DNA of 64,000 nt from Marisa cornuarietis (Eukaryota; Mollusca; Gastropoda; Architaenioglossa; Ampullariidae). This document shows, in pieces, positions 1 through 10,989 of the stretch. The stretch covers positions 2,834,501 to 2,898,500 of the forward strand of contig SMMW01000025.1 in the NCBI GenBank assembly GCA_004794655.1. Reading direction: 5' to 3'. The stretch's first letter is position 1; every line of letters begins with the position of its first letter. The notes beneath the pieces are model-generated. The model had not been told where the DNA came from. It saw only the letters and a program-made list of their open reading frames with translations, and did not search any database. A program made the translations under genes and the position numbers.

Positions 1-689
1 CCGATGTCTGGATTTCTGCAGGTCAACCTCTTGCAGTGATACCTTTTCTGCTTATGTCTGCAAGTTAATTTGTTTGTGGTTTGATTTGTTAATTAATATG
101 TTTTAATGTTTCTAGTATAGTTTTTTTTCAAGTGCCTATGCATTTTGAACTTTATTGTTTTTTTAATTGATGTAGAATTTGTGCAGAAATATACAGAAAC
201 TTTTGTACTAGTATGGGTTTTAACACTTAAAGACCATACTGAATGGGTCATGTTTTTTACAGCTATTGATAGATATTGACAAAATATATACACTCTGTAA
301 ATTACAGCTTCTTATGCACAGTAGCTTATAAAATATCTTATTACACCCATAATCAACTCATGGCACAAAAGCCTGCTCAAATGCAGCAAAGTAGTACTAC
401 ATCAATGCAGCATTATGCCACACACTATGGCAGCTGTTTGCTAGGTGCCTGATAAGATTCCATTAGACAGATGTCACTTTTTGTCCTCCAAAATATAGTT
501 TGTAATAGTTTTATGACAAAAGACAAAGTCTTGAGCCTTAAAGTCATTGAAACTAAATTAATAAAATATTTCAAAAATGTACTTTGAGAAACCAGAGCAT
601 CTAAGTGAGCAACAGATAGACTTACTGTCTGCAAAGTGCCTTCACTTTAGCCACTTTCAGCTTAAGTCAGATGCTGTGAGAAAAGTTAC
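1..689. other. Non-coding, upstream intron or intergenic
   Basis: A+T-rich sequence with no supported exon. The sequence CTGCAG|GTCAAC near base 20 looks splice-like but gives no convincing exon. Confidence 0.4.
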
Positions 690-1110
690 TGTGGTAGAGG
701 CTAGTCAAGAGGCTAGCTGAAGGCCGATTGGCCAGTAGCGCAGCCAGTTAGCACTGATTGGCCCGTGGGCTTGTTTTGGGTCTGGGAGGGTGGAGGGAGC
801 CATGAAAGAAGGAAGGGGCGGCATGCGTCAAACCCCCCCTTACCCTAGGTGGACACAGCCACCCCTGCCCTCCTGCCACTTTAGCCCTAACCGGGGCTAT
901 AAAAGGGAAGGGAGAAGTTTGGCAAGGAGCAACAAGAGGAAGGAGACAAGAGAGTAACCTGTGAGAAGGATGCCAACCAGCAGCCCGGCTGGTGAAGTTA
1001 CGCTTTAAGTATGAATACTGTGCAGCTGACCACTAAAATAAAAAGGTTTTAACAACCTACGGCACTCGTTGAGTGTTGTTGTGTGCCATGTGGTAGGTCA
1101 CCCAGTTACA
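690..1110 (+). repeat. Solo LTR, Ty3/Gypsy-type, with TSD
   Basis: A 421-bp block, GC-richer than its surroundings, begins TGTGGTAG and ends AGTTACA (TG...CA ends). TTAC flanks it on both sides (686-689 and 1111-1114), a 4-bp target-site duplication. It holds a TATA box (TATAAAA, 898-904) and a poly(A) signal (AATAAA, 1037-1042) in the order expected of U3-R-U5. No internal retroelement coding remains, so it is a solo LTR left by recombination. The class is inferred from TSD length and LTR size. Confidence 0.8.
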
Positions 1111-1114
1111 TTAC

Positions 1115-2506
1115 TATCTGATTACATTCTGGAATAATGCTTAATAGACTTTCTTCATGAGTAATCATTTGAGTTATGCATAGTTAGATCTGTAATTGGC
1201 ATGCTTGGTGTCAGTGTAGTGAAAGGTTTGATCAAGTATTACTTCTGGTTCAGAGTGTCTGTCCTTTGGATGTCTCTTCTGAGACTGGCTCTTACTGATT
1301 GCTAAAATGGAGTCGTCAGACCTGGAAATGTTCTTTCTCTCTTGTAGGCATACACAGGGTGCCTTATAAAATGATATCCATGTCATCAACATGAAAAAAA
1401 TGATGCTGATGCCATCAGTGAAAAAAATGAATTATGTTGACATCCTTAATGTGAAAGAATGGCATTCTTTGCCACATATTTTCTGTTAATTTTCATTTGG
1501 AGCCATCAATAATGCATCTTATTATCTGTAAATATAAAAATTAAAATAGAGATGCTTTGGGTAAAAATGTATGAACCAAACAGTCTGCAGACTTTCTGTA
1601 GACAAATTAGACAGAAACTGAGGAAGGACTGTGCTAAACTTCCCAGCAGCCCATAGTACCAGCATGAGATGGTGCTGACTGACCAGTAGAAGGTTGGAAG
1701 ATGGAAGGGCTCAGTGAGTAGATAAAAAGCGTTTCATATCCAACAATTCCATCAGGTGGCAACCATTTGGGCATGAAAGTCTCATGTTTTACTCAGAAAC
1801 CTTAGTATTCTACAGTATGTTTCTTACTTTAAACTTTGGTGCAAGATACTATATAACTCTTACCTTTCCATTAGCTGAAAAACAACTAAACCATAGGCTG
1901 TCTGCATCTGGCAATAGCTGAGCCATGTTCCCTATGCTGACCATTTTCTGAGCCTTGTTTGTGAGACAAACGTGCTCAATCATGCTATAGCATATTTAGC
2001 TCCTGTATTTACCCACACTGGTGGCATGTTTCTTAAGTTTCTCTGAAACTTTTTTTGTGTGATTTTGATATGTTAATTTGTGCTATAAATGAGGTCTTTA
2101 GAGCACAGTATGTTTTTGCATTCAGTATGGTCTTTAATGTTTACTGTTGGTGCCCCCTGGTGTTACTGGTGTCCACTGCTAGCTAGAATACTAACTAACC
2201 AACCTCAAACCTCTTGACAAACTACTCTGATTGGGATATCTTGTGTGCATTGAGGGAGGTGGATAATGTTTTTTCACTTCCACTTAAATCTCATCCTAAC
2301 TGAAAATGACTGGAAACTTTTGTATATGATTGCTGATTTAAATGTTTAGCTAAACAGTCTTCAAATCAAAGCCACAAGGTTGAAAAAGAAAGGGATAATT
2401 TTTATGGTACATGCATATGAACAAGTGCTTTATGCATATACTACTTCACTAAGATTTAGTGATTTGCTGATCATATTCTTATATTTTTCTTCCCCAAACC
2501 CTGCAG
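1115..2506. other. Non-coding, probable intron
   Basis: No exon, repeat array or mobile element recognised between the solo LTR and the first acidic-tail exon. Confidence 0.4.
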
Positions 2507-5500
2507 CACAAACAGCTGAACCACAACAGGCAGAAGGTGAGTAATATATGTACACACATACATTTATATACACATATACACACATATGCACACGGTATTT
2601 TCCATTTGTCTTTCTACCTGCCTTCTATCTATCTTCTTAAATTCTTCAGAGAAGTTTGGAAGACAATTGATAGCAATGAACACCTAGTGGAGTGGGCAGA
2701 ACAGGATGCACAGAATGCCATGCATGCTTATCATTCAGGTCACAGACTATCAAAGTCTGTTTTGTGCTTAAAGTGGATTTTACTTTTAGAGGTGGGTACA
2801 AAGAAGTAGAAAAAATAAGTTTATGATAATGGTAAACTGAATATATTAGACAAGGAGCTGATAAGGAGAACTAAGCACCAAACCTTAAATGGTAGTTTAA
2901 ATCTGGGTTATCAAGACTGCCATTCCTGTAAACTGAGGGGTAGTATCAGGTTGTAGCCAAAAGTTGGATCCAAAGGAACTCTCGCTTCCATGTTCACATG
3001 ACACCTTGTAGCCAAGACCTTTGCTTTCAAGCCACCTCGATGAAGACCTCAAATAGTCTCTCCCATTCAAGATTGTGTGTAAAAAAATTCCTTTTTCTGT
3101 GATGAGTGATACACATTTGCATGCTAGAAAATAAAGGTTATTGTATTTTAACAGAACAAACACTAGAAAAGAAGGAAGAATCACAAGCAGAGGAAAATGA
3201 AGGTACAGATTTTGTCATCTTGCTAATAACCATTGTTTCACTTAAGGTTTGTAACTTTGTAATAATCATAAACAAAGCAAAGCTTTTAATATATTTTTGT
3301 CTCATATACAGTTTGAGTTGTAACAACTAATTCCTGTATTGTTCTGCTTGTATTTGTCAGTCACAAATGTAGATTTAAAAAAAAATTGATTCTTGTAGAG
3401 ATAGTTAATCTGTGTGTAGATGTGCACATGCACGTACGTGCATACAGACATATTTTTCATTAGAATGGTCCCTATCATCTCTTCGCAAAATTGTTTATAT
3501 TTGGGTTTGGGTTTTTCAGTACCTTACCACTAAAATTTCTTGGCACCAACTTTTCCTGTATGGATCTTTAATCTTTTTTATTTACATAATTTTTTTTTAA
3601 CTAAAAGAATGGATGTAATCGATGTCTGATATAATATGGATCATTTTCTGTCAATGCCTGTCCAGTTTGTACTAAAACATAATTATTATGTTAATTTCAT
3701 TGGATATATGGATAAAACACAACTCCTCTCCTTCCACAACCATTCATGTTCCGTGATATATCAGGTACCCAGAATCTGGTGGGCAGGGGGAAGATTTCCA
3801 GTCATAGGCCCAGGCAAACCTGAAACAGCTGACTTTTTTCTCTCGATCTGAGTGCACTAATCGCTAGCCTACATTGCTTTCCATTTCTGAGAATAGTGAA
3901 TGTAAATGTGGCTTTAACTTGTAAAGAGTGTCATAGCACTGTTAATAGCACTGTGACTGCTGGGATAGTGACTACCAGGTTGACCAGCTCAAGAGTAAAG
4001 CATGTAAAACTCATGGAGTCCATCCCTTTCCTGGAATTTTTACTTTTCCTGAAATTTGTGCTAGACAGCTATAATTTTCCACCCACAAGCCTTCAACCAA
4101 TGCCCTTCAGTATCACACTAGGTACAGTCAAACATGTCAGCATGGGTAAAATAACAAATTTGTTCAGTGCTTGGCAGAATAGTGTACAATGATCTAAAAC
4201 ATGCTGTCAGAAAGGAAAGAACAGCAAGAGCCTGCTGAAGGTCACAAACAAGATGAACAACGGCAGCAAGAAGCAAAACAAGATGAACTACAGCAGCTAG
4301 AAATTAAACAAGATGAGTTTCAGCAGAAAGAAACAAAAGAAGAGGATCAGCAACAGGAGGAAACAAAATTAGAAGCGCATCCTGATGGTGGTAAACAGTT
4401 CCCCCAACAGCTCCTCACTACAAGATGTTTCATTTCCTACCATTAACAATATGTTGCTCTTCACAAGATGTTTCATTGCCTGTCAGTACTAATCTGTTGC
4501 TCCTCACTACAAGATGTTTCAGTTTCCTACCATGCTCTTCACAAGATGTTTCATTGCCTGTCAGTACTAATCTGTTGCTCCTCACTACAAGATGTTTCAT
4601 TTCCTACGATTAACAATGTGTTGCTCCTCACTACAAGATATTCCATTGCCTGCCATTAATAATCTGTTGATTCTCACTAAAAGATGTTTCCTTACCTGCA
4701 ATGCACAACCTGTTGCTTCTCCCTACAAGATATTTTATTCCTTGCCATGAATAACCTCACTACAAGATATCACTGCCTGTGTCAATATGCTGGACCTCAC
4801 TACCAGATCTTTTCTTGCCTGTCATTAACAACCTTTTGCTCCTCAGATAGTTCATTTTCATTGCCTTTATTTCTTTAAAGGTTGGCTGCAAAAATCTGCA
4901 TTAAACTGCTGTCTTTGGTTTAAAAAAAGGCAGTATTATTTCAAAATATGCAGATCATGCTTTTCTGCACTCATGTGGGCACTTACACACCCCTTTTCAA
5001 CACACACATCTTTATCTCTCTCCCTCATCAGATTAATCATAAAAATCTATATTTGAAAATTATGACACCTCACTTTGTGATTATGGCTCTGATTCTTTTA
5101 TATTTTCCATTTTTTTCATATTAATCAACTCATTTTGCAATTAAGGAGTCTCAGTCAGTCGTCCCTTGACTGGCACCTGTCGTTCGACAGATGTGGCAGC
5201 TGACAGGGCCCTCCACTCTTACCTATTTTGAGCAATAGTGTACAAGATGACCAGTCCAGTCCTTAACACTTGTAAGCCAGTTCTTCCTTTGGCCACCGCA
5301 ATGTCAACTTGGATAGTCTTTGACAAGGTGTCATGCTGGGTCACATGGCCAAAGAAGACCAGCTTATATCGCCTGACTGTTGAAAGTGGAGGTTCCTGGT
5401 GTCCTACAAGTGTTTCATACGAAGTCATTGGTTCTGTGTTCTCTTTATGAGATCTGGAGCAGCCTCCGCAGGCGCTTGTTCTCGAATGCCTGGACTGACC

Positions 5501-8500
5501 AGGATTTGTACAGCTTGTACTTGGTAGTGAACCTTATCTTATGGCTGTGCCAGATCCTATTTAGCTTACCCATTGCCGCTGTTGCTGTTGCAATCCTGAT
5601 GCGGATATCTGGCATGGAGCTGCTGTCCTTGGAGAGGGTGGTTCCCATGTACTTGAAGCTGCTTACCTCTTTGAGCTTAACCCCGTTCATATAAATCTCT
5701 GCTTTGCCGCTGCGGTTGATCATAACTTTGTTCTTTTCAGTGCTGGTCTCCATTTCATATGGGTTCAAACTGTCTGTCAGTCTGCTGGTGAGGTCTTGCA
5801 GCTCTTTGTTAGTGCCTGCTCACAGATCTATGTTGTCTGCAAAGCGTAGGCTGCAGATCGGCCTTCCACCAATAGAAATGGAAGTGTGATGGTCATGGAG
5901 GGTTTTGAGCATGAGCAGGGAGGTCATCTATATCTTTCCACCAGGTTCAGTTTCCTCCAGTTGTGGCCTTGAAGACTTCTGCAATGTTTGGGTCTTGCAA
6001 CTTCTCCAAATCAAACCGAATTCAGGGAGTGATTGAGGGTCCCTTCACTTTTAACTTCAGCTTCAGGTTAATTAGAACAAGGTCATGGTCACTACCTATG
6101 TCACTGTCTGGATACATCCTTGTCTTGGCCTTGTTGATGCTGGATTTGAAGTGTCTTGGCAGCAGGATATAGTCGATTTGATTATGGACCAATCCGTCTG
6201 GTGAGTGTCATGTGGCCATTTTAGATTTCTTATGGGTCTGTAAGGTGTCAGCTAAGGTGGGTCTCTGGCTCTGCACAAATTCTGTGTCTGATGCCCCTGT
6301 CGTTGGTTTTGCCAAGGCCAAATTTACCCATTGTTCCTGCCCATTGCTGGTTGGCGTCTGGGCCGACCTTGACATTTGAGTCACCTAGTACGATGAGGAT
6401 GTTCTTGTTCAAAACTGCCTTCACAAACTTGTCTAGATGTTGGTAAAACTCCTCCACTTCGTTTTCTCCATGCAAGGAAGTTAGAGCATATACTTGGACA
6501 ATGGTGACATTGTGGGCTTATCAGAGAGGAGTCGAGTGATACATGTACTAGCAACAAACACATTAAAAACTAAGTCTCCATATCAATTATCACAAACTGG
6601 ATTAAAAAAGAATGCTATTATTTACCAAATAAATCATAAATGTTGCTGCCTTGTCATTTTCAGATTTACCACACATTTTACTTCCAGAATCTCTGATATC
6701 AGGCATAAATGGAATATCAATCATCAATGATACTTTATAAATTTTGTTGCAAAAAAATTAGATGTATGTAGCAGTTTAAGTATGGGATGTTGCTTTTACA
6801 TGGGCTTATGCTTATAGGTTTAGCAGATGCATCTTCTCAGTTCTTTCTTTAAATTATTTAAGGACACAAGAAATTTTGATTTTTTTTTTTTTATCCTTTA
6901 ATTTTCTTAATCAGTTGTGTCAAGTACATTGGTTGAGAGCCATCATCATCATGAAGGTTTTAAAAGATGTTATTAAAGAGTTAGATTTTCCATGTTTACT
7001 GCTGTTTACATTGTTGAGCCCTAATATAGAAACACTCTCTATACTGGAGCAGGTGAGAACGGGTTGAAGTAAATTCACATTGGTTGCCTTGTAAACTTGG
7101 CTTTCTACAAAATTTTAAAAAAGGAAACTTTTATTTCCAAAAAGGTTCTCAGACCTGGATATTTTTGGTTTTATACTTAACTGTGAAAACATAAGTCATA
7201 AGCCTTAAAAATACCATTAAGTAATCACCTTTAATTTTGATTTGTCAATTTTCAGCCATAATTTGTCATTTTTGTAATGGTGTGCGTGTGTACACATGCA
7301 TGCACATGTGAGAGAGTGCAGTGACTGAGCGATCAAGATAAAAAGGGAACATGTAAGGTCATGTAAGGTGTACTAAGAATAAAGCATTATTTTTTGTTTA
7401 ATATAGACCTGCATTTGAGAATATAGTAATTGTACTTTACATGGGTTCTTGACTTTAGATCTAACTTTGAGTTGCAAGGTTTCCTTTCTTTCAGAGACTC
7501 ACATTCTGTTTGTTTATTAATTGTGCATTTTATGAAATATTAAGACCATGAATGTGATGTCAAAATATTCTTCGAAGCTGTTTATACTACATTACAGCCT
7601 CAGCCAAAATGTTCTAAAAGTTGATGTATTCCTCCAAAATGCAATTACCATTGTTTTTTAATGATATAAGATGTGGAGATGACATCTGAAGAGGAGTCTG
7701 TTAAAAACGAAGAAGAAAACGATGTTGTGGAAGGCAGAAATTGGGAAGAGCAATTAGTACTAGAGGAAGAGAGATCACAGGCAGAGCGTCAAGAGGAGAT
7801 GGGGACTGGGGACATAAGGGGTAGTCCTCATGAAGGTCTTGATGATGAGACTACAGATTTAGAAGACAAAGAGGAATCATACTTTGACAAAAGACAGGAG
7901 CAGGCTGAGGAAAAAGATGGAATTTTAGATGTGGAACAGGAGAAGAAGGCAGATATGAGATCAGAGATGAATTCAGATGGTCTGGAGCCAGATGTACCTT
8001 CCTCAGGTAGATTGTGAAATGTACCAGTGTTTTGTAAGCCTTCTGTTGCCGTCAGTCAACCCACCCTAGCAGTAAGCATCCCTTACAAGTACGTAGTGTG
8101 GCTACTTGCTTCTAATCCACTCACTGCTCTTGAGTTTGACTCAAATGTAATCAGTCATTCATGTAATAAATAAAGACTACAGTATCCTATTGGAGTGAGA
8201 TTGCATGCATTGGTAGTAACAACGATACTTGAATATCAGGAATCTCAAGTTATATGTGATGCTTCTGAAGTCTCTTTAAACAAAGACGCGAAGTCAAGAT
8301 CTGGATCTTACCTTTTATTTTCAGCTTTTTCATGCAGCAAAATGTTTCCTTGTAACGAACAAACTTTATTTTTTCTTTGGAGTAGGACACCTGAGAAAGG
8401 CCTTGTTGTTTTCTGTTGGTGCTTTTTGTCTTTGCCAGTTGTTGAAACACCTCTGTTGATGTTGTGAGTTTATTTTGAGAGTGCCATAGACTGCATTGGT

Positions 8501-9901
8501 TTGTTGAAATTATATTTTATAAAGCGTACATTCTGTGATCAAAATTTATTATGTGCTTGAGGTTTCTTAAAAATCATCCCCAGTACAATTATTGTTTAGT
8601 TGGCTAGTCCAGACAAATGCAAGTTTCTTCAATAACTAATTTCATAAACCATTTATTTTCTTCATCAGGTAAGTGAAAATAGCCTACCTCAAAATTTGCA
8701 ATTTTATTCAGACTTTTTGACAAACTTAAACTGTGTATCAGTTGTTGCTACACTACACTTGTTGAGCAAAGAGATACAGAGATGCATGGAATTGCCAAAT
8801 ATGAGAAGTTATGTTCTTATTAAGATCATAAAGTTGTCTCTGATGGAGATAAGTTGCTTCTGCGTTTGAAGATGTTTAAAATAATAAAACAGTGGTAGAA
8901 CATTAAATCCTAATAACTCAAGATATCCTAGGTTATACAGGACATTGTATGTGATCATAAACATTTTAATAAATCGCCTACATTGACTTATTGTTTAATC
9001 AGTCATGTTTTACAAATTAAAAAACATTTTTTTACATTTGTACCTTATGAGTTGTGCATGTCCATGTTTGCATTTTTATATATTTATCTGTAAGTTTAAC
9101 CATGAGTAAGTTATGAATGTATGAAAACCATTTGAGAATGAAAACTGAATTTCTGTGACCATTTACTTGGTGTAGCAATGTTATTTACTTTACTTTTTAT
9201 ACTTTCAAGAGTAAAAAAAAATTTGTTGCATTATTTATTATTAATGATGTCTGCTTGTAGCTAATTTATTTGGTGTGCAGAAGTTTTTCTCATTGTTCCT
9301 TTGTCAAGCTGGTATGTTCTGTTAATCTTTAGGGCAAGAAGCAAAAGAGCAAATGCCAGCAATGCCAGATGCAGCAGAACAGCAGCCAGCAGAAGAAGCA
9401 GCTCCTGATCAAACACTACCTGCAGATGAAGTCAAGGAGGAGCCTGCTTCTGATCCACAAATCAAAGAAGAGAAGGTAGAGGAGGAAGGTGGCAACCAAA
9501 CAGCAACAACAGAGGAGGCAAAAGCTGAAGATGAAACAAAACAAGAAACAGGAACAGAAGAGGCTACAGCAGATGGCCATAACAAAGAGGAGAGTAAAGA
9601 AGAGGCTAAAGAGGAGAGTAAAGAGGAGAGTAAAGAGGAGAGTAAAGAGGAGGCTAAAGAGGAGCCTAAAGAGGAGAGTAAAGAGGAGCCTCAAGAGGAG
9701 AGTAAAGAGGAGCCTCAAGAGGAGAGTAAAGAGGAGCCTCAAGAGGAGAGTAAAGAGGAGCCTAAAGAGGAGAATAAGGAGGAGCCTAAAGAGGAGAGTA
9801 AAGAGGAGCCTAAAGAGGAAAGTAAAGAGGAGGTTAAAGAAGATACTGTGGCTGAAACACCAGCAGACGTGAATGAATCCACACAGGAAGAAGCTAGCTA
9901 A
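2507..9901 (+). CDS. Glu/Lys/Gln-rich acidic-tail protein, 3' exons (5' end off window)
   Basis: Five exons read in one frame: 2507-2536 (30 b), 3155-3202 (48 b), 4211-4390 (180 b), 7671-8006 (336 b) and 9333-9901. All internal exons are multiples of three and start and end in phase 1, so any can be skipped. The product is about half Glu, Lys, Gln and Asp, with no membrane segment, signal or enzyme motif: QTAEPQQAE, TLEKKEESQAEENE, QQEAKQDELQQLEIKQDE (helical, coiled-coil-like), EEQLVLEEERSQAERQEE, then the EESK/EEPK repeat. The upstream part is outside the window, so the family cannot be fixed. Glu-rich tails behind a thioredoxin-like domain occur in SH3BGR proteins; microtubule- or Ca-binding acidic proteins are alternatives. 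Intron donors GTGAGT, GTACAG, GTAAAC and GTAGAT are all canonical. Confidence 0.72.
3755..3880 (-). repeat. SINE fragment (tRNA-like)
   Basis: On the minus strand the block shows a box-A-like stretch (GCGATTAGTGCACTC) followed by body sequence resembling mollusc SINEs. The box B is poor, so the call is weak. Confidence 0.35.
4211..4390 (+). CDS. Acidic-tail gene exon 3: Gln/Glu/Lys coiled-coil cassette
   Basis: Acceptor TGCTGTCAG at 4202-4210, donor GTAAAC at 4391. The 60 codons form a degenerate repeat of 10-12 residues built on KQDE-QQ (KQDEQRQQEA, KQDELQQLEI, KQDEFQQKET). Its regular Gln-Gln and hydrophobic spacing suggests a helix or coiled coil. An ATG at 4201 lies in the intron and is not the start. 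A 46-bp minisatellite begins 20 bases after the donor. Confidence 0.7.
4411..4850 (+). repeat. 46-bp minisatellite, about 10 copies
   Basis: The core CTCCTCACTACAAGATGTTT recurs with CAAGAT starting near 4421, 4464, 4510, 4542, 4588, 4634, 4680, 4726, 4763 and 4803. Five consecutive spacings are 46 bp; the shorter ones mark partial units. Units also share CATTGCCTG and an AATCTGTTG tail. Divergence rises towards the right end. It lies in the intron after exon 4211-4390. Confidence 0.85.
5150..6480 (-). mobile_element. Dead non-LTR retrotransposon (RTE/Jockey-like, EN + RT fragments)
   Basis: Read on the minus strand. 6475-6248 encodes part of an AP endonuclease (NILIVLGDSNVKVGPD, then FGLGKTNDRGIRH). 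After a gap, 5860-5445 encodes the RT end with the catalytic motif as RFADNID, followed at once by a stop, then KYMGTTLSKDSS. 5428-5219 gives the C-terminal FFGHVTQHDTLSKTI segment. Frameshifts, a stop and a missing central RT show it is non-functional. It sits in the intron between acidic-tail exons 3 and 4. Confidence 0.85.
6481..7670. other. Non-coding intron
   Basis: A+T-rich intron with a short (TG)n stretch near 7280-7310. No exon or element recognised. Confidence 0.4.
7671..8006 (+). CDS. Acidic-tail gene exon 4: 112-codon acidic cassette
   Basis: Acceptor ATGATATAAG at 7661-7670, donor GTAGAT after 8006. Phase 1 at both ends. Text such as TSEEESVKNEEENDVVEG, EEQLVLEEERSQAERQEE and DLEDKEESYFDKRQEQAEE is strongly acidic and low in complexity but not an exact repeat, unlike the next exon. 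The poor polypyrimidine stretch before the acceptor suggests it may be an optional exon. Confidence 0.7.
8660..8674 (+). promoter_or_regulatory. Zero-length exon / recursive splice site candidate
   Basis: In the intron 8007-9332 a pyrimidine-rich acceptor directly abuts a perfect donor: CTTCATCAG|GTAAGT. This is the ratchet-point arrangement of recursive splicing. A weaker one (TTTCCAG|GTAAAG) sits at about 10264-10276. It may instead be the relic of a lost cassette exon. Confidence 0.4.
9333..9901 (+). CDS. Acidic-tail gene last exon: EESK/EEPK repeat and stop
   Basis: Acceptor AATCTTTAG ends at 9332; the frame continues GQEAKEQMPAMPDAAEQQPA and stops at TAA 9899-9901. About 85 residues (9590-9845) are tandem four-residue units EESK, EEPK, EEPQ and EEAK encoded by a 12-bp minisatellite. 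Because the unit is 12 bp, the other plus frame (Arg/Lys-rich) and the antisense frame (Leu/Phe-rich) are also open; they are shadows. A possible poly(A) signal AATAAA lies at 9910-9915, only nine bases after the stop. Confidence 0.78.
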
Positions 9902-10305
9902 AGGAGGTGAATAAAGGTTTGTAGAAGAAACAAAGTCTGAAATAATTTGGTTCTTTTAATTATCCCTTCAAAATTGAAAGAAGAGGAAGCTGGAAGCCAA
10001 GTTGTTAGAGCACTGACGTGTTGGAAACCAAAGGCATACACAGAAGGTGCATTCCCTCAGCTAATGAATGGGCACTTTCCTCATAAAAATACAGAGATAA
10101 ATGTGATCTTTAACAACCTCACTCCCCAGCGACTTCTTTTATCTTCTGCACATACTATACTGCACACTTTTCTATGCAATATGTCATGATGTTACTGTTA
10201 CTTTATAAACAGTCAAGTGTTCTATTTCTTATTGGTATGCTGGTGGATTCTACATTTTTACATTTCCAGGTAAAGTTGTTATTCCACTTGTCCTCTCTTT
10301 TTCAG

Positions 10306-10328
10306 ATTTAAAGTATTAGTTCCAACAG
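10306..10328 (+). other. Possible 23-base alternative exon with in-frame stop
   Basis: A strong acceptor (CTCTCTTTTTCAG) and a strong donor (GTGAGT at 10329) bracket 23 bases. Entered in phase 1, as from exon 8006, it would add DLKY and a stop at 10317-10319, giving a protein without the EESK repeat. It lies about 400 bases beyond the normal stop. Only the splice signals support it. Confidence 0.35.
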
Positions 10329-10989
10329 GTGAGTAACTCAACCACAAGATAGTATTCTACTGTTTAGACAGACGTTGAAAACCCACTTCATTTAGTGATG
10401 TTTATATTTAAGCATATACATTTTGACAAATATTAGAATTTAAATTGTATTGATTACCCATTTTTTAGGAATGAATAATTTGGTTATCAGAATATTTGTA
10501 CTAAATTTACTTTTTGTCTTCAGTTTTTCAGCTGCTTGTATTAAAGCTCTTTATGGTGACTTTGTACCAAAGCCTGGTTTGACTGCTTATATCTTCAAGA
10601 GAAGTCTCATCCAGTTTCTTTTTGCTGTTGGAAGAACACAAAACTATTATGCCTAGAGACTATATTTTGATATGCTTTATTTTATATTTAAAATATACTT
10701 TCTCTATATATATAAATATTAAATAACATATATAATAGTTATATGTCTGGTGAATGAACATGGCTTCAATATAGCTATGTATATAAATGAACATTTAAGT
10801 ACTCACTTTTGTTTGTTAGGTACATGTGTATATGATGCAGGAAGAGAGATGAATGACTGCATACACATTCTCACTGTAAACCTTCCGTATCGTTACCTCT
10901 TTTAAAAAAAATTATCCCAAGCACAAGCAAACCAACACGCTGTACCCACTGCCTTGCAAGCCACACACAGACCACAGGAAATCCTGTTT

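Noticed and set aside
4201..4446. ATG at 4201 as a gene start
   Set aside because: The ATG lies before a good acceptor (CTGTCAG) and the frame enters the intronic minisatellite; it is an internal exon.
4425..4878. Overlapping ORFs in the 46-bp array
   Set aside because: Repeat-derived; no stable frame across units since 46 is not a multiple of three.
9416..9872. Long ORFs antisense to, and in another frame of, the acidic-tail last exon
   Set aside because: They are Leu/Phe-rich and Arg/Lys-rich shadows of the 12-bp repeat, which is open in several frames by construction.
10450..10656. 68-codon ORF with a hydrophobic stretch
   Set aside because: It follows an acceptor-like TTTTTTAG but has no donor partner, homology or codon signal; most likely UTR or intergenic.
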